Origin: Rhizobium sp. 2MFCol3.1
Lineage (GTDB): Bacteria > Pseudomonadota > Alphaproteobacteria > Rhizobiales > Rhizobiaceae
DNA length: 64,000 nt
Assembly (NCBI RefSeq): GCF_000377565.1
Contig: NZ_KB898357.1
Span: 310,001 to 374,000, forward strand
Reading direction: 5' to 3'
The translations under genes and the position numbers were made by a program. Shown in pieces: positions 57,061-64,000 of the stretch (the first letter of the stretch is position 1; the number at the start of each line of letters is the position of its first letter). The notes under the pieces were generated by a model. It saw nothing but the letters and a program-made list of their open reading frames with translations, had not been told where the DNA came from and ran no database searches.

Positions 57061-57504
57061 TTAGGCCAGCATCCGCGTGACTTCGGCGCCGCGCGGCGCC
57101 ACGGCGTCGGCGATGGTGGTGGAGAACAGCACCTTGCGGGTGGCGTCGGCCACCTTGGCGAAGACATGGCGGATTTCGCAGTTCTGCTCGCCGTCGCAAT
57201 CGTCGCACTTGCGGTAGGCGGTGATCGACAGGCAGGGCAGCGGAGCGATCGGGCCGTCGATGATGCGCAGCACTTCGCCGAAGGTGATCATGTCGGCCGG
57301 CTTCAGGAGCAGATAGCCGCCCTGCTTGCCGCGGCGACTGACGACGATGCCCTGGTGCTTGAGGTCGAGGAGGATCTGCTCGAGGAACTTCTTCGGGATC
57401 TTCTGCTGCGCCGCGATATCGGAGATCATCACAGGTTCGCCGTCATCGGCCTCGGCCAGAACCGTCAGCGCACGGAGCGCGTATTTCGCCTTCTGCGTAA
57501 TCAT
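57061..57504 (-). CDS. Rrf2-family regulator with a Cys cluster
   Basis: A 147-residue winged-helix regulator. I-T-Q-K-A-K-Y-A-L-R-A-L and I-P-K-K-F-L-E-Q-I-L-L-D-L-K, R-G-K-Q-G-G-Y are typical of Rrf2 proteins. A C-terminal cluster with P-C-L-S-I, C-D-D-C and N-C (four cysteines) could hold an iron-sulfur centre. The ATG at 57504 is taken, as the longer open frame has no family sequence. It is divergent from cysH-cysD-cysN, so it is the likely regulator of sulfate assimilation. Confidence 0.88.
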   Translation of the reverse strand: MITQKAKYALRALTVLAEADDGEPVMISDIAAQQKIPKKFLEQILLDLKHQGIVVSRRGKQGGYLLLKPADMITFGEVLRIIDGPIAPLPCLSITAYRKCDDCDGEQNCEIRHVFAKVADATRKVLFSTTIADAVAPRGAEVTRMLA

Positions 57505-57891
57505 CTCAAACCATCGATACACACGCGGCAGGGCGCCATCAGCACCCGGCAGCAATTTTCCATCTTGCCTTATGGCATAGCCGGGATGAACGGAGTTTGA
57601 ACAACAGCGAGAAAACCCTTGCGTGGCAAGGCTTTCGAGCGCGTGCTTCCGGAACAATTCAGCACCGTCGAATGTACGTCAAAATGCACAATGGCGATCA
57701 TCAAAACAGATTTCTGGTTGACAAACGGCGTGTTAGACTACTAAATCAATAGACATTAAGGCTCACGGCGCCGTTAAGCGCCGGCGCGGCTGCTTTTCTG
57801 CGTTGCAGCGGCCGGGGAGAGATATTTGCTCCTTTCCAGCCCGCTTTCGAAATGCCTGTTTCTGTTAGATCCAGCCTCGACCTGCGATACT
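57505..57891 (+). promoter_or_regulatory. Divergent regulatory region of the rrf2 and cys genes
   Basis: A 414-base gap holding both promoters. For the cys side, TTGACA (57718-57723) with CTAAAT (57741-57746) after a 17-base spacer resembles the rhizobial sigma-70 consensus and would leave a leader of about 165 bases. That leader has a GC-rich part (57765-57820) likely to fold. No known riboswitch was recognised. Confidence 0.5.
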
Positions 57892-57912
57892 CCTGTCAAC
57901 ATCTAGGACAGG
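57892..57912 (+). promoter_or_regulatory. Hairpin over the cysH ribosome-binding site
   Basis: CCTGTC (57892-57897) and GACAGG (57907-57912) form a 6-bp stem with a 9-base loop. Its 3' arm overlaps the Shine-Dalgarno AGGA (57910-57913), 5 bases before the cysH ATG. Confidence 0.55.
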
Positions 57913-57918
57913 ATTCCC

Positions 57919-58662
57919 ATGACTGTTGCTCATACAATCGAAGAAGCGGAAACGCTGAACACGAAGCTTGCAAGCCTATCTCTGGCGGAACGCCTGTCGT
58001 TCGTCGCCGGCCTCGGCGGGCGGGTGGTGTTCACGACGTCGCTTGGTATCGAAGACCAGGTCATTACCGCCGAGATCGGCAATCACCGACTGCCGATCGA
58101 CGTCGTGACGCTGCAGACCGGCCGCCTTTTTGCCGAGACGCTCAACCTGATCGACGAGACGGAAAAGCAGTACGACATCCACATCAGCCGCTACGAGCCC
58201 GAACAGGCCGATATCGACGCCTATGCGGCGCAATACGGCCTCAATGGTTTCTACGAGAGCGTCGAAGCCCGGCATGCCTGTTGTGGCGTGCGCAAGCTGA
58301 AGCCGCTTGCGCGCGCGCTCAATGGGGCAACCATCTGGGTCACCGGCCTGCGTCGCGGTCAATCGGCCAATCGCGCCGAGACGCCGTTTGCCGAATATGA
58401 CGCCGATCGCCATCTCCTGAAGGTCAATCCGCTGGCCGACTGGGACATCGATGTCATCAAGGCTTATGTCGCCGACAACAGTGTGCCGATCAATCCGCTG
58501 CATGCGCGCGGCTACCCGTCGATCGGCTGCGAGCCGTGTACCCGCGCCATCAAGCCCGGCGAGCCCGAGCGCGCCGGCCGCTGGTGGTGGGAACAGGACC
58601 AGACGCGCGAATGCGGTCTGCACGTGGCTGAAGAGGCGTCCGCCATTTCCATCCAACAGTAA
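57919..58662 (+). CDS. cysH: CysH, assimilatory adenylylsulfate (APS) reductase
   Basis: A 247-residue reductase giving sulfite from activated sulfate. It has the C-C-G-V-R-K and G-C-E-P-C-T-R pairs that bind a 4Fe-4S cluster, so it is an APS reductase, not the PAPS type. The nucleotide loop T-T-S-L-G-I-E-D-Q-V is near the start, and the reactive Cys lies in R-E-C-G-L-H near the end. This fits the unfused CysN and the absence of an APS kinase gene here. Confidence 0.94.
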   Translation: MTVAHTIEEAETLNTKLASLSLAERLSFVAGLGGRVVFTTSLGIEDQVITAEIGNHRLPIDVVTLQTGRLFAETLNLIDETEKQYDIHISRYEPEQADIDAYAAQYGLNGFYESVEARHACCGVRKLKPLARALNGATIWVTGLRRGQSANRAETPFAEYDADRHLLKVNPLADWDIDVIKAYVADNSVPINPLHARGYPSIGCEPCTRAIKPGEPERAGRWWWEQDQTRECGLHVAEEASAISIQQ

Positions 58663-58770
58663 CCCCTCGGCATCGGGATCAGAGCGCGGCAGCCGCCGGC
58701 GCTCCCCGATGCATCGTCTCATTACATTCCGGGCCAGGCGCCCGCGAATGATCGAAGTCTGGAGTAAGAC

Positions 58771-59724
58771 ATGCCCGATAGCCGTCCGGATACGGAACTC
58801 AGCAATCCGCAGAGCACCAAGCCGCCGCTCGACCCTCATCTGAAGGCGCTCGAAAACGAATCCATCCATATCTTCCGCGAAGTGGCGGCCGAGTTCGAGC
58901 GTCCGGTGATGCTTTACTCGATCGGCAAGGATAGTTCCGTGCTGCTGCATCTGGCGCGCAAGGCCTTCTACCCCGGCCGCGTGCCCTTCCCGCTCTTGCA
59001 CGTCAACACCGGCTGGAAATTCGCGGAGATGATCACCTTCCGCGACAGAATAGTGAAGGAATATGATCTCGACCTGATCGAGCACATCAATCCACGCGGT
59101 GCGGCCGAAAACATCACGCCGTTCACCTATGGCTCGGCGCGCTACACCGATATCATGAAGACGGAAGCGCTGCGCAATGCGCTCGACGCCGGCAAGTTCG
59201 ACGCGGCCTTCGGCGGCGCGCGTCGCGACGAGGAAGCATCCCGCGCCAAGGAGCGCATCTACTCCTTCCGCACGCCCGACCACCGCTGGGACCCGCGCAA
59301 CCAGCGCCCCGAGCTCTGGAACATCTATAACGGCCAGATCCGCAGCGGCGAGAGCGTGCGCGCCTTCCCGCTGTCGAACTGGACCGAGGTCGATATCTGG
59401 CGTTACATCCAGGCCGAAAACATTCCGATCGTGCCGCTCTACTTTGCCGCCAAGCGCCCGTTCGTCGAGCGCGACGGCATGATGATCGATGCGACCGATC
59501 CGCGCCTGGAGCTGTTGCCCGGCGAGACGAAGCAGGAAGACTTCATCCGCTTCCGCACGCTCGGCTGCTTCCCGCTGACGGGCGCGATCAAGTCCACCGC
59601 CACGACGATGGACGACATTATCGCCGAACTTGAAATTGCCACTGTCTCCGAACGCCAGGGCCGCGCCATCGACCGCGACCAGTCCGGCTCCATGGAGAAA
59701 AAGAAGCGTGAAGGATATTTCTGA
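58771..59724 (+). CDS. cysD: CysD, sulfate adenylyltransferase subunit 2
   Basis: A 317-residue PP-loop ATPase that makes APS from sulfate and ATP together with CysN. The nucleotide loop is [26 protein letters not shown] and S-N-W-T-E-V-D-I-W are the family signatures. It lies 108 bases after cysH and one base before cysN. Confidence 0.95.
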   Translation: MPDSRPDTELSNPQSTKPPLDPHLKALENESIHIFREVAAEFERPVMLYSIGKDSSVLLHLARKAFYPGRVPFPLLHVNTGWKFAEMITFRDRIVKEYDLDLIEHINPRGAAENITPFTYGSARYTDIMKTEALRNALDAGKFDAAFGGARRDEEASRAKERIYSFRTPDHRWDPRNQRPELWNIYNGQIRSGESVRAFPLSNWTEVDIWRYIQAENIPIVPLYFAAKRPFVERDGMMIDATDPRLELLPGETKQEDFIRFRTLGCFPLTGAIKSTATTMDDIIAELEIATVSERQGRAIDRDQSGSMEKKKREGYF

Positions 59725-59725
59725 G

Positions 59726-61210
59726 ATGACTGCAGCAGCAACAGCAAGCGCCATCGCCGCCCCCGCCGCCGAGCCCGCCCAGGCCGTGCGCGACACGCGA
59801 CCGTTGCGCCTCATCACCTGCGGCAGCGTCGATGACGGAAAGTCCACGCTGATCGGACGCCTGCTCTGGGATACCAAGGCCGTCAAGGAAGACCAGGCAG
59901 CGACGCTGCGCCGCGATTCCACCGGCAAGCAGAACGATCTCGGCCTGCCCGACTTCGCGCTGCTTCTCGACGGCTTGCAGGCCGAGCGCGAACAGGGCAT
60001 CACCATCGACGTCGCCTATCGCTATTTCGCGACCGACAAGCGCTCTTTCATCGTTGCCGACACCCCCGGCCACGAGCAGTATACCCGCAACATGGCGACC
60101 GGCGCATCCACGGCCGATCTCGCCATCCTCTTGGTCGATGCCCGCGCCGGCATTCTCGAGCAGACGCGCCGTCACGCGACGATCGCCTCGCTGCTCGGGA
60201 TCAAGCAGTTCGTGCTCGCGGTCAACAAGATCGACCTCACCAACTATGATCGCGCCGGCTTCGACAAGATCGTCCACGAGTTCCGCGAATTCGCACTGTC
60301 TCTCGGCGTCAAGCAGATCACCGCGATCCCGATGTCGGCGCTGAAGGGCGAAAACGTCGTCTATTCCGGCGAGGCTTCGATGCCATGGTATGCCGGCCCG
60401 ACGCTGGTGGAAACGCTGGAGCTTGCCACCGTGCGCTCGTCGCAGACGGTCGGCTTCCGCCTCTCCGTTCAGCGCGTGTCGCGCCCGGGCGAAAGCTTCC
60501 GCGGTTATCAGGGCACGGTTGCCGGCGGCTCGGTGAAGCCGGGTGACAGCGTCATGATCCTGCCGTCGGGCATGGTCGCCAACGTCACCAAGATCGTCAC
60601 CTTCGACCTCGTGCGCAATGCGGCGGTCGCGGGCGATGCGATCACGCTGGTGCTCGACCGCCAGGTGGACGTGGCGCGCGGCGACATGATCGTTTCGATC
60701 GACAGCCAGCCGCAGGTGGGCCTGTCCTTCGACGCACAGATCGTGGCCTTGCAGCCCGAGGGCATCGAAGCCGGCAAGCGCTACTGGTTGAAGAGCGGCA
60801 GCCGCCGCCAGCGCGTTCAGGTTCAGCCGGTCGCGCAGCTTCAGCTGAAGACCGGAACCTGGACCTCGGCCGAGACGCTCTACATGAACGCCATCGGCAA
60901 GGTGCACCTGACCTTCGACGAAGCGGCGATCTTCGACCCCTATGAGCAGAACCGCTCCTCGGGCGCCTTCATCCTGATCGATCCGGAGACCAACAATACG
61001 GTCGCCGGCGGCATGGTGACAGGCAAGCGCTCGGAACTCGGCGGCCTGCACAGCGGCGACGGCCGCGTGATCCTCTCACTGCCGGCCGACCTCGCCGACC
61101 AGATCATGGCCAGCGAGCTGTTTTCCAGCCGCCGCGACGAGGCGGAAGTGCGCCGGATGACGGCGGCGGAGGCCGCCAACCTCTGGACCAACGCCGGCGG
61201 CGACATCTGA
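59726..61210 (+). CDS. cysN: CysN, sulfate adenylyltransferase subunit 1 (GTPase)
   Basis: A 494-residue translation-factor-like GTPase that drives APS formation. G1 G-S-V-D-D-G-K-S-T, D-T-P-G-H-E-Q-Y and N-K-I-D are intact. EF-Tu-like domains 2 and 3 follow. The length excludes a fused APS kinase (CysC). The last 21 codons strongly resemble the last 21 codons of the next gene. Confidence 0.95.
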   Translation: MTAAATASAIAAPAAEPAQAVRDTRPLRLITCGSVDDGKSTLIGRLLWDTKAVKEDQAATLRRDSTGKQNDLGLPDFALLLDGLQAEREQGITIDVAYRYFATDKRSFIVADTPGHEQYTRNMATGASTADLAILLVDARAGILEQTRRHATIASLLGIKQFVLAVNKIDLTNYDRAGFDKIVHEFREFALSLGVKQITAIPMSALKGENVVYSGEASMPWYAGPTLVETLELATVRSSQTVGFRLSVQRVSRPGESFRGYQGTVAGGSVKPGDSVMILPSGMVANVTKIVTFDLVRNAAVAGDAITLVLDRQVDVARGDMIVSIDSQPQVGLSFDAQIVALQPEGIEAGKRYWLKSGSRRQRVQVQPVAQLQLKTGTWTSAETLYMNAIGKVHLTFDEAAIFDPYEQNRSSGAFILIDPETNNTVAGGMVTGKRSELGGLHSGDGRVILSLPADLADQIMASELFSSRRDEAEVRRMTAAEAANLWTNAGGDI

Positions 61211-61224
61211 GATGACGACATGAG

Positions 61225-61252
61225 ACGGGGCCGATCGGCCCCGTTTTCTTTT
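61225..61252 (+). terminator. Terminator of the cysHDN operon
   Basis: Perfect 8-bp arms ACGGGGCC (61225-61232) and GGCCCCGT (61237-61244), GATC loop and a TTTTCTTTT run, 15 bases past the cysN stop. Confidence 0.85.
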
Positions 61253-61267
61253 GGGGAGGCAAAGGGC

Positions 61268-62299
61268 ATGCGTGGCATCGCAATACCGGAAAAGCCTGTC
61301 TCGTCACACAGCATCGTCGTGCCTGTCACGGCGGGGCGCGCCATGTCCTCGCAGGATTGGAGCCGGCTGCTGCTGCTCGGCGCGCTCTGGGGCGGTTCGT
61401 TCTTCATCGGGCGGATCGCCGTTTCCGAGATTTCGCCGCTGGCTCTCGTCTTCTACCGGGTGTCGATCGCGGCGCTGGCGCTGCATCTCTGGCTGAAGCT
61501 TCGCGGCCTGTCCTTCGCCCCGGTGCTGGCGCACCCGGCAGGCTTCCTCGGCCTAGCACTGCTGAACAACGTCATCCCCTTCTCGCTGATATTCGCCGGG
61601 CAGACCGAAATCGGCGCCGGGCTCGCCTCGATCTTCTATGCGACGACGCCGCTATGGACGATCTTCGTCGCCACGGTGCTTGCGAAGGACGAGAGGCTGT
61701 CGATGACGGCATTTGCAGGTATCGCGTTCGGCATCGCAGGGGCTGTGGTGCTGATCGGCCCCGGCCTGATCTCCAATCTCGACGGGCCGCTATGGGCCAA
61801 GCTCGCGGTCATCGGCGCTTCCATCTCCTATGCGTTTGGCGTCGTGCTGGCGAGGCGCTTCCGCAGCATCGGCGCCGAGGTGATCGCCACCGGCCAGTTG
61901 ACGGTCTCGAGCCTGCTGATGCTGCCCGTTGTCGCAATCTTCTGTGCGCCTGATGACATCATCCCCGTGAGCGGAACGACATGGCTGGCGATCGCGATCC
62001 TCGGTCTCCTGTGCACGGCGCTCGCCTTCATCCTTTACTTCGGCCTCATCGCCTCGGCAGGCGCCACCAATGCCTCGCTGGTGACGCTGCTGGTGCCGGT
62101 GAGCGCCACGCTCTTGGGCGCGCTCTTTCTCGGCGAGCGGCTGCGAATGTTCGAGCTTGCGGGAATGGCGCTGATCATGAGCAGCCTGGTTGTGATCGAC
62201 GGCCGGGTGTTGCGGCGGCTCATCGGTGGCGGCGGAGTGCGGCGGATGACGGCGGCGCAGGCGGTGCGGCGTTGGCCGTATGCGGCGAGCGACATCTGA
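61268..62299 (+). CDS. EamA-family (drug/metabolite) transporter
   Basis: A 343-residue permease with ten helices in two EamA halves (L-L-L-G-A-L-W-G-G-S-F-F, L-G-A-L-F-L-G-E-R-L). The ATG at 61268 follows GGGGAGG; a later ATG at 61343 would also keep all helices. The substrate is unknown. The cytosolic tail of about 20 residues looks like the end of CysN. Placement after cysN may suggest export of a sulfur metabolite such as cysteine, but a terminator separates the genes. Confidence 0.85.
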   Translation: MRGIAIPEKPVSSHSIVVPVTAGRAMSSQDWSRLLLLGALWGGSFFIGRIAVSEISPLALVFYRVSIAALALHLWLKLRGLSFAPVLAHPAGFLGLALLNNVIPFSLIFAGQTEIGAGLASIFYATTPLWTIFVATVLAKDERLSMTAFAGIAFGIAGAVVLIGPGLISNLDGPLWAKLAVIGASISYAFGVVLARRFRSIGAEVIATGQLTVSSLLMLPVVAIFCAPDDIIPVSGTTWLAIAILGLLCTALAFILYFGLIASAGATNASLVTLLVPVSATLLGALFLGERLRMFELAGMALIMSSLVVIDGRVLRRLIGGGGVRRMTAAQAVRRWPYAASDI

Positions 62300-62308
62300 C
62301 GACAGACA

Positions 62309-62818
62309 CTAGCGCGTCGCGCGTTCCATCACGATATCCCTCTGCACATCCTCACCCACTGTGAACGTCGTGCTGCCGACCGGCACGAAGCCGACCTTGT
62401 TGTAGAAGGCGATGGCGCGGGCGTTCTTTTCGTAGACCGTCAATTGCAGGCGCTTCACGCCGCGCGCCGCACATTCCGAGACAACAGCGTCGAGCAGGCG
62501 GTTGGCGAGGCCTTGGCCGCGCCAGGCGGCGTCGATGTAGATGCGGCTGAGCAGGCTGGCATCGGACGGGGATGGCGAGACGACGAGATAGGCGTAGCCG
62601 GCAAGCATGTCGCCGTCCGTGGCCAGAAAGACGGCGGCGCCAGCGTCGGCGATCTCGGCGGCCTGGATGTCCGGCCTAAATGCCTTGGTAACGTAGGCCT
62701 CGAGATCGGCGGGCGGCGTATCGTCGCCATAGGTGGCGCGGAACAGGCGGGCGGCGAAATGGCTGAGTGCCGCCGCATCCGCCGCTTCGGCGCGCCTGAT
62801 CTCGATCGATGCCGTCAT
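62309..62818 (-). CDS. GNAT-family N-acetyltransferase
   Basis: A 169-residue acetyltransferase. The acetyl-CoA loop is W-R-G-Q-G-L-A-N-R-L-L-D in the centre, and Y-E-K-N-A-R-A-I-A-F-Y-N-K-V-G-F lies near the C-terminus. The substrate is unknown. It ends 10 bases from the EamA stop and is next to the ureide gene upstream on the same strand, 16 bases away, so the two may be co-transcribed. Confidence 0.88.
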   Translation of the reverse strand: MTASIEIRRAEAADAAALSHFAARLFRATYGDDTPPADLEAYVTKAFRPDIQAAEIADAGAAVFLATDGDMLAGYAYLVVSPSPSDASLLSRIYIDAAWRGQGLANRLLDAVVSECAARGVKRLQLTVYEKNARAIAFYNKVGFVPVGSTTFTVGEDVQRDIVMERATR

Positions 62819-62833
62819 CGACGCTGCCTCCGC

Positions 62834-63652
62834 TTAGAACAGCGGCATGTGCCGGTTGACGTCCTTGTAGAGCAGATAGCGGAAGCGGCCGGGGCCGCCG
62901 GCATAGCAGGCCTGCGGGCAGAAGGCGCGCAGCCACATGTAATCGCCGGCCTCGACCTCGACCCAATCCTTGTTGAGCCTATACACCGCCCTGCCCTCGA
63001 GCACGTAGAGACCGTGCTCCATGACGTGGGTTTCCATGAAGGGGATGACGCCGCCGGGCTCGAGCGTGACGATGGTCACATGCATGTCGTAGCGCAGGTC
63101 GGACGGGTCGATGAAGCGGGTGGTCGCCCAGACGTCGTCGGTATCGGGCATCGACTGCGGCGGGTTCTGATCCTCATGGGTGAAGAGCGCCGGTGGCGGC
63201 TCGAGGCCTTCGACCGGCTGGAAGGCCTTGCGGATCCAGTGAAACTTGGCGGCATCTGCACCCTTGTTCCAGAGCGTCCATCTCGAACCGGCAGGAAGGA
63301 AGGCGAAGGAGCCGGGGCGCAGCACGTGGGTTGCGCCCTCGTGATCGACCGTCACCTCGCCATCCACCACGAAGAGCACACCCTCGGCGCGCTTTTCCGG
63401 CTCCGGCCGGTCGCTGCCGCCGCCGGGCTGCACTTCCATGATGTATTGCGAGAAGGTCTCGGAGAAGCCGGTCATCGGGCGCGAGATCACCCAGGCGCGC
63501 GTGCCCTGCCAATGGGGAAGATAGCTGGTGACGATATCGGTCATCACGCTGCGCGGGATGACGGCATAGGCCGTCGTGAACACCGCCTTGCTCGACAAAA
63601 GATCGGTCTGCGGCGGCAGGCCGCCCATGCTGGAATAGTAATCTCTGCTCAT
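62834..63652 (-). CDS. (S)-ureidoglycine aminohydrolase (bicupin)
   Basis: A 272-residue manganese enzyme of allantoin breakdown that releases ammonia from ureidoglycine (AllE/UGHY family). The ATG at 63652 starts M-S-R-D-Y-Y-S-S-M-G-G-L-P-P-Q. Two cupin halves are visible, with G-V-L-F-V-V-D-G-E-V and, in the second, F-M-E-T-H-V-M-E-H-G-L-Y-V-L-E-G, which carries the metal ligands. Other ureide genes are not in the window. It is the first gene of a likely two-gene unit with the acetyltransferase. Confidence 0.88.
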   Translation of the reverse strand: MSRDYYSSMGGLPPQTDLLSSKAVFTTAYAVIPRSVMTDIVTSYLPHWQGTRAWVISRPMTGFSETFSQYIMEVQPGGGSDRPEPEKRAEGVLFVVDGEVTVDHEGATHVLRPGSFAFLPAGSRWTLWNKGADAAKFHWIRKAFQPVEGLEPPPALFTHEDQNPPQSMPDTDDVWATTRFIDPSDLRYDMHVTIVTLEPGGVIPFMETHVMEHGLYVLEGRAVYRLNKDWVEVEAGDYMWLRAFCPQACYAGGPGRFRYLLYKDVNRHMPLF

Positions 63653-64000
63653 CGGTCCGCTTCTCATGACATTTGTGACATCAAGCTTTAAGCGCGCAGT
63701 CCGGGCGAGGCAATATGCGGATTGGCGGAAGAGCTTTTCCGCACCATGCCGGCGACTTCGTCGCATGCGGTTGTTTTCGAGCGGGGGGCAAGATGAGGCG
63801 TGGGTCTCTCGATGCCACCACAAAGTTGATTGATTCAACCTTAAGCAATCAAAAATTGAATTTAACTAGCTTTTAGCGGTAGTTTCTGGCCCTGCGAAGG
63901 GTGTAATTTCAAAACCCGTTTTCTCAAGATATCTGTGGCAGCAGGGCGTTTTTGTGGGCGTCGGCAGTGGGAGATGCCGACGGACGGTTCTTCTTTGTGT
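63653..64000. promoter_or_regulatory. Upstream region of the ureide gene, to the window edge
   Basis: About 350 bases without a gene. It contains a dyad GTTGA-TTGAT-TCAAC (63825-63839) in an A+T-rich stretch, and a stem-loop CGTCGGCA (63959-63966)/TGCCGACG (63975-63982) followed by T-rich sequence on the plus strand, near the edge. Confidence 0.4.

Noticed and set aside
57505..57657. A 51-residue longer N-terminus for the Rrf2 protein
   Set aside because: Rrf2 proteins begin at the M-I-T-Q-K-A-K-Y-A-L position; the extension has no family sequence and runs into the promoter region.
57976..60006. A 676-codon minus-strand frame opposite cysH and cysD
   Set aside because: The plus strand encodes well conserved cysH and cysD over the same bases; the antisense frame has no family features.
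1..64000. tRNA, rRNA or phage genes
   Set aside because: No cloverleaf-type sequence, rRNA core motif, integrase or structural phage gene was seen on either strand; a covariance search would be needed to exclude small RNAs.

Overview
The window is a 64 kb GC-rich piece of an alphaproteobacterial chromosome, most likely a Rhizobiales member close to Rhizobium/Agrobacterium. The signs are palindromic intergenic elements of the rhizobial RIME type (three places), a betI-betB-betA choline-to-betaine operon, a Rhizobium etli-type L-asparaginase, a Tat-exported repeat protein family known from rhizobia, small DUF1127 proteins and an assimilatory APS-reductase-type cysH with unfused cysD/cysN. Taxonomy is inferred from gene content only. 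No tRNA, rRNA, CRISPR array, insertion sequence or prophage was recognised.

Left part (1-19.1 kb): the 3' end of a GFA-family gene, then a surface-adhesion locus. A four-gene minus-strand operon encodes a complete type I secretion system (TolC-like outer membrane protein, LssB/LapB-type ABC transporter, HlyD-type adaptor) and a small protein that joins a ribbon-helix-helix-like segment to a PAS-like segment. Upstream on the same strand is an 11.7 kb gene for a 3,887-residue adhesin with T1SS-143-like, VCBS-like, cadherin-like, RTX and EF-hand-like repeats. A degenerate GGDEF membrane protein gene sits between them on the opposite strand. Two further c-di-GMP proteins (33.5-35.8 kb and 47.8-49.6 kb) suggest that attachment is tied to c-di-GMP.

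Middle part (19.3-50 kb): a mosaic of short transcription units, many made of a regulator and a divergent target. They include VOC and DUF899 proteins with a MarR regulator, a RES/Xre toxin-antitoxin pair, an MFS carrier, ohr/ohrR peroxide defence, a ChaC-like gamma-glutamylcyclotransferase, LysR with a DUF1127 protein, two paralogous lipoprotein L,D-transpeptidases, an alpha/beta hydrolase, an ATP-dependent DNA ligase with its ligase-associated exonuclease, a Tat-exported beta-helix protein, two glutathione S-transferases, DeoR with a DUF4406 protein, asparaginase, DUF3750, a SufR-like regulator with a divergent MFS efflux pump, a quinone oxidoreductase and an orphan ParD.

Right part (50-64 kb): an HdeD-like membrane protein, betIBA osmoprotection, a VapBC pair, a ClC-type chloride channel, an Rrf2 regulator divergent from the sulfate-assimilation operon cysH-cysD-cysN, an EamA permease, a GNAT acetyltransferase and (S)-ureidoglycine aminohydrolase (purine/allantoin catabolism).

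The most interesting material is the adhesin/T1SS locus with a possible LapG-like processing site and an unusual RHH-PAS protein, the paired CAAG-N6-CTTG sites beside the SufR-like regulator, and a repeat element that supplies the C-terminal tail of BetI.
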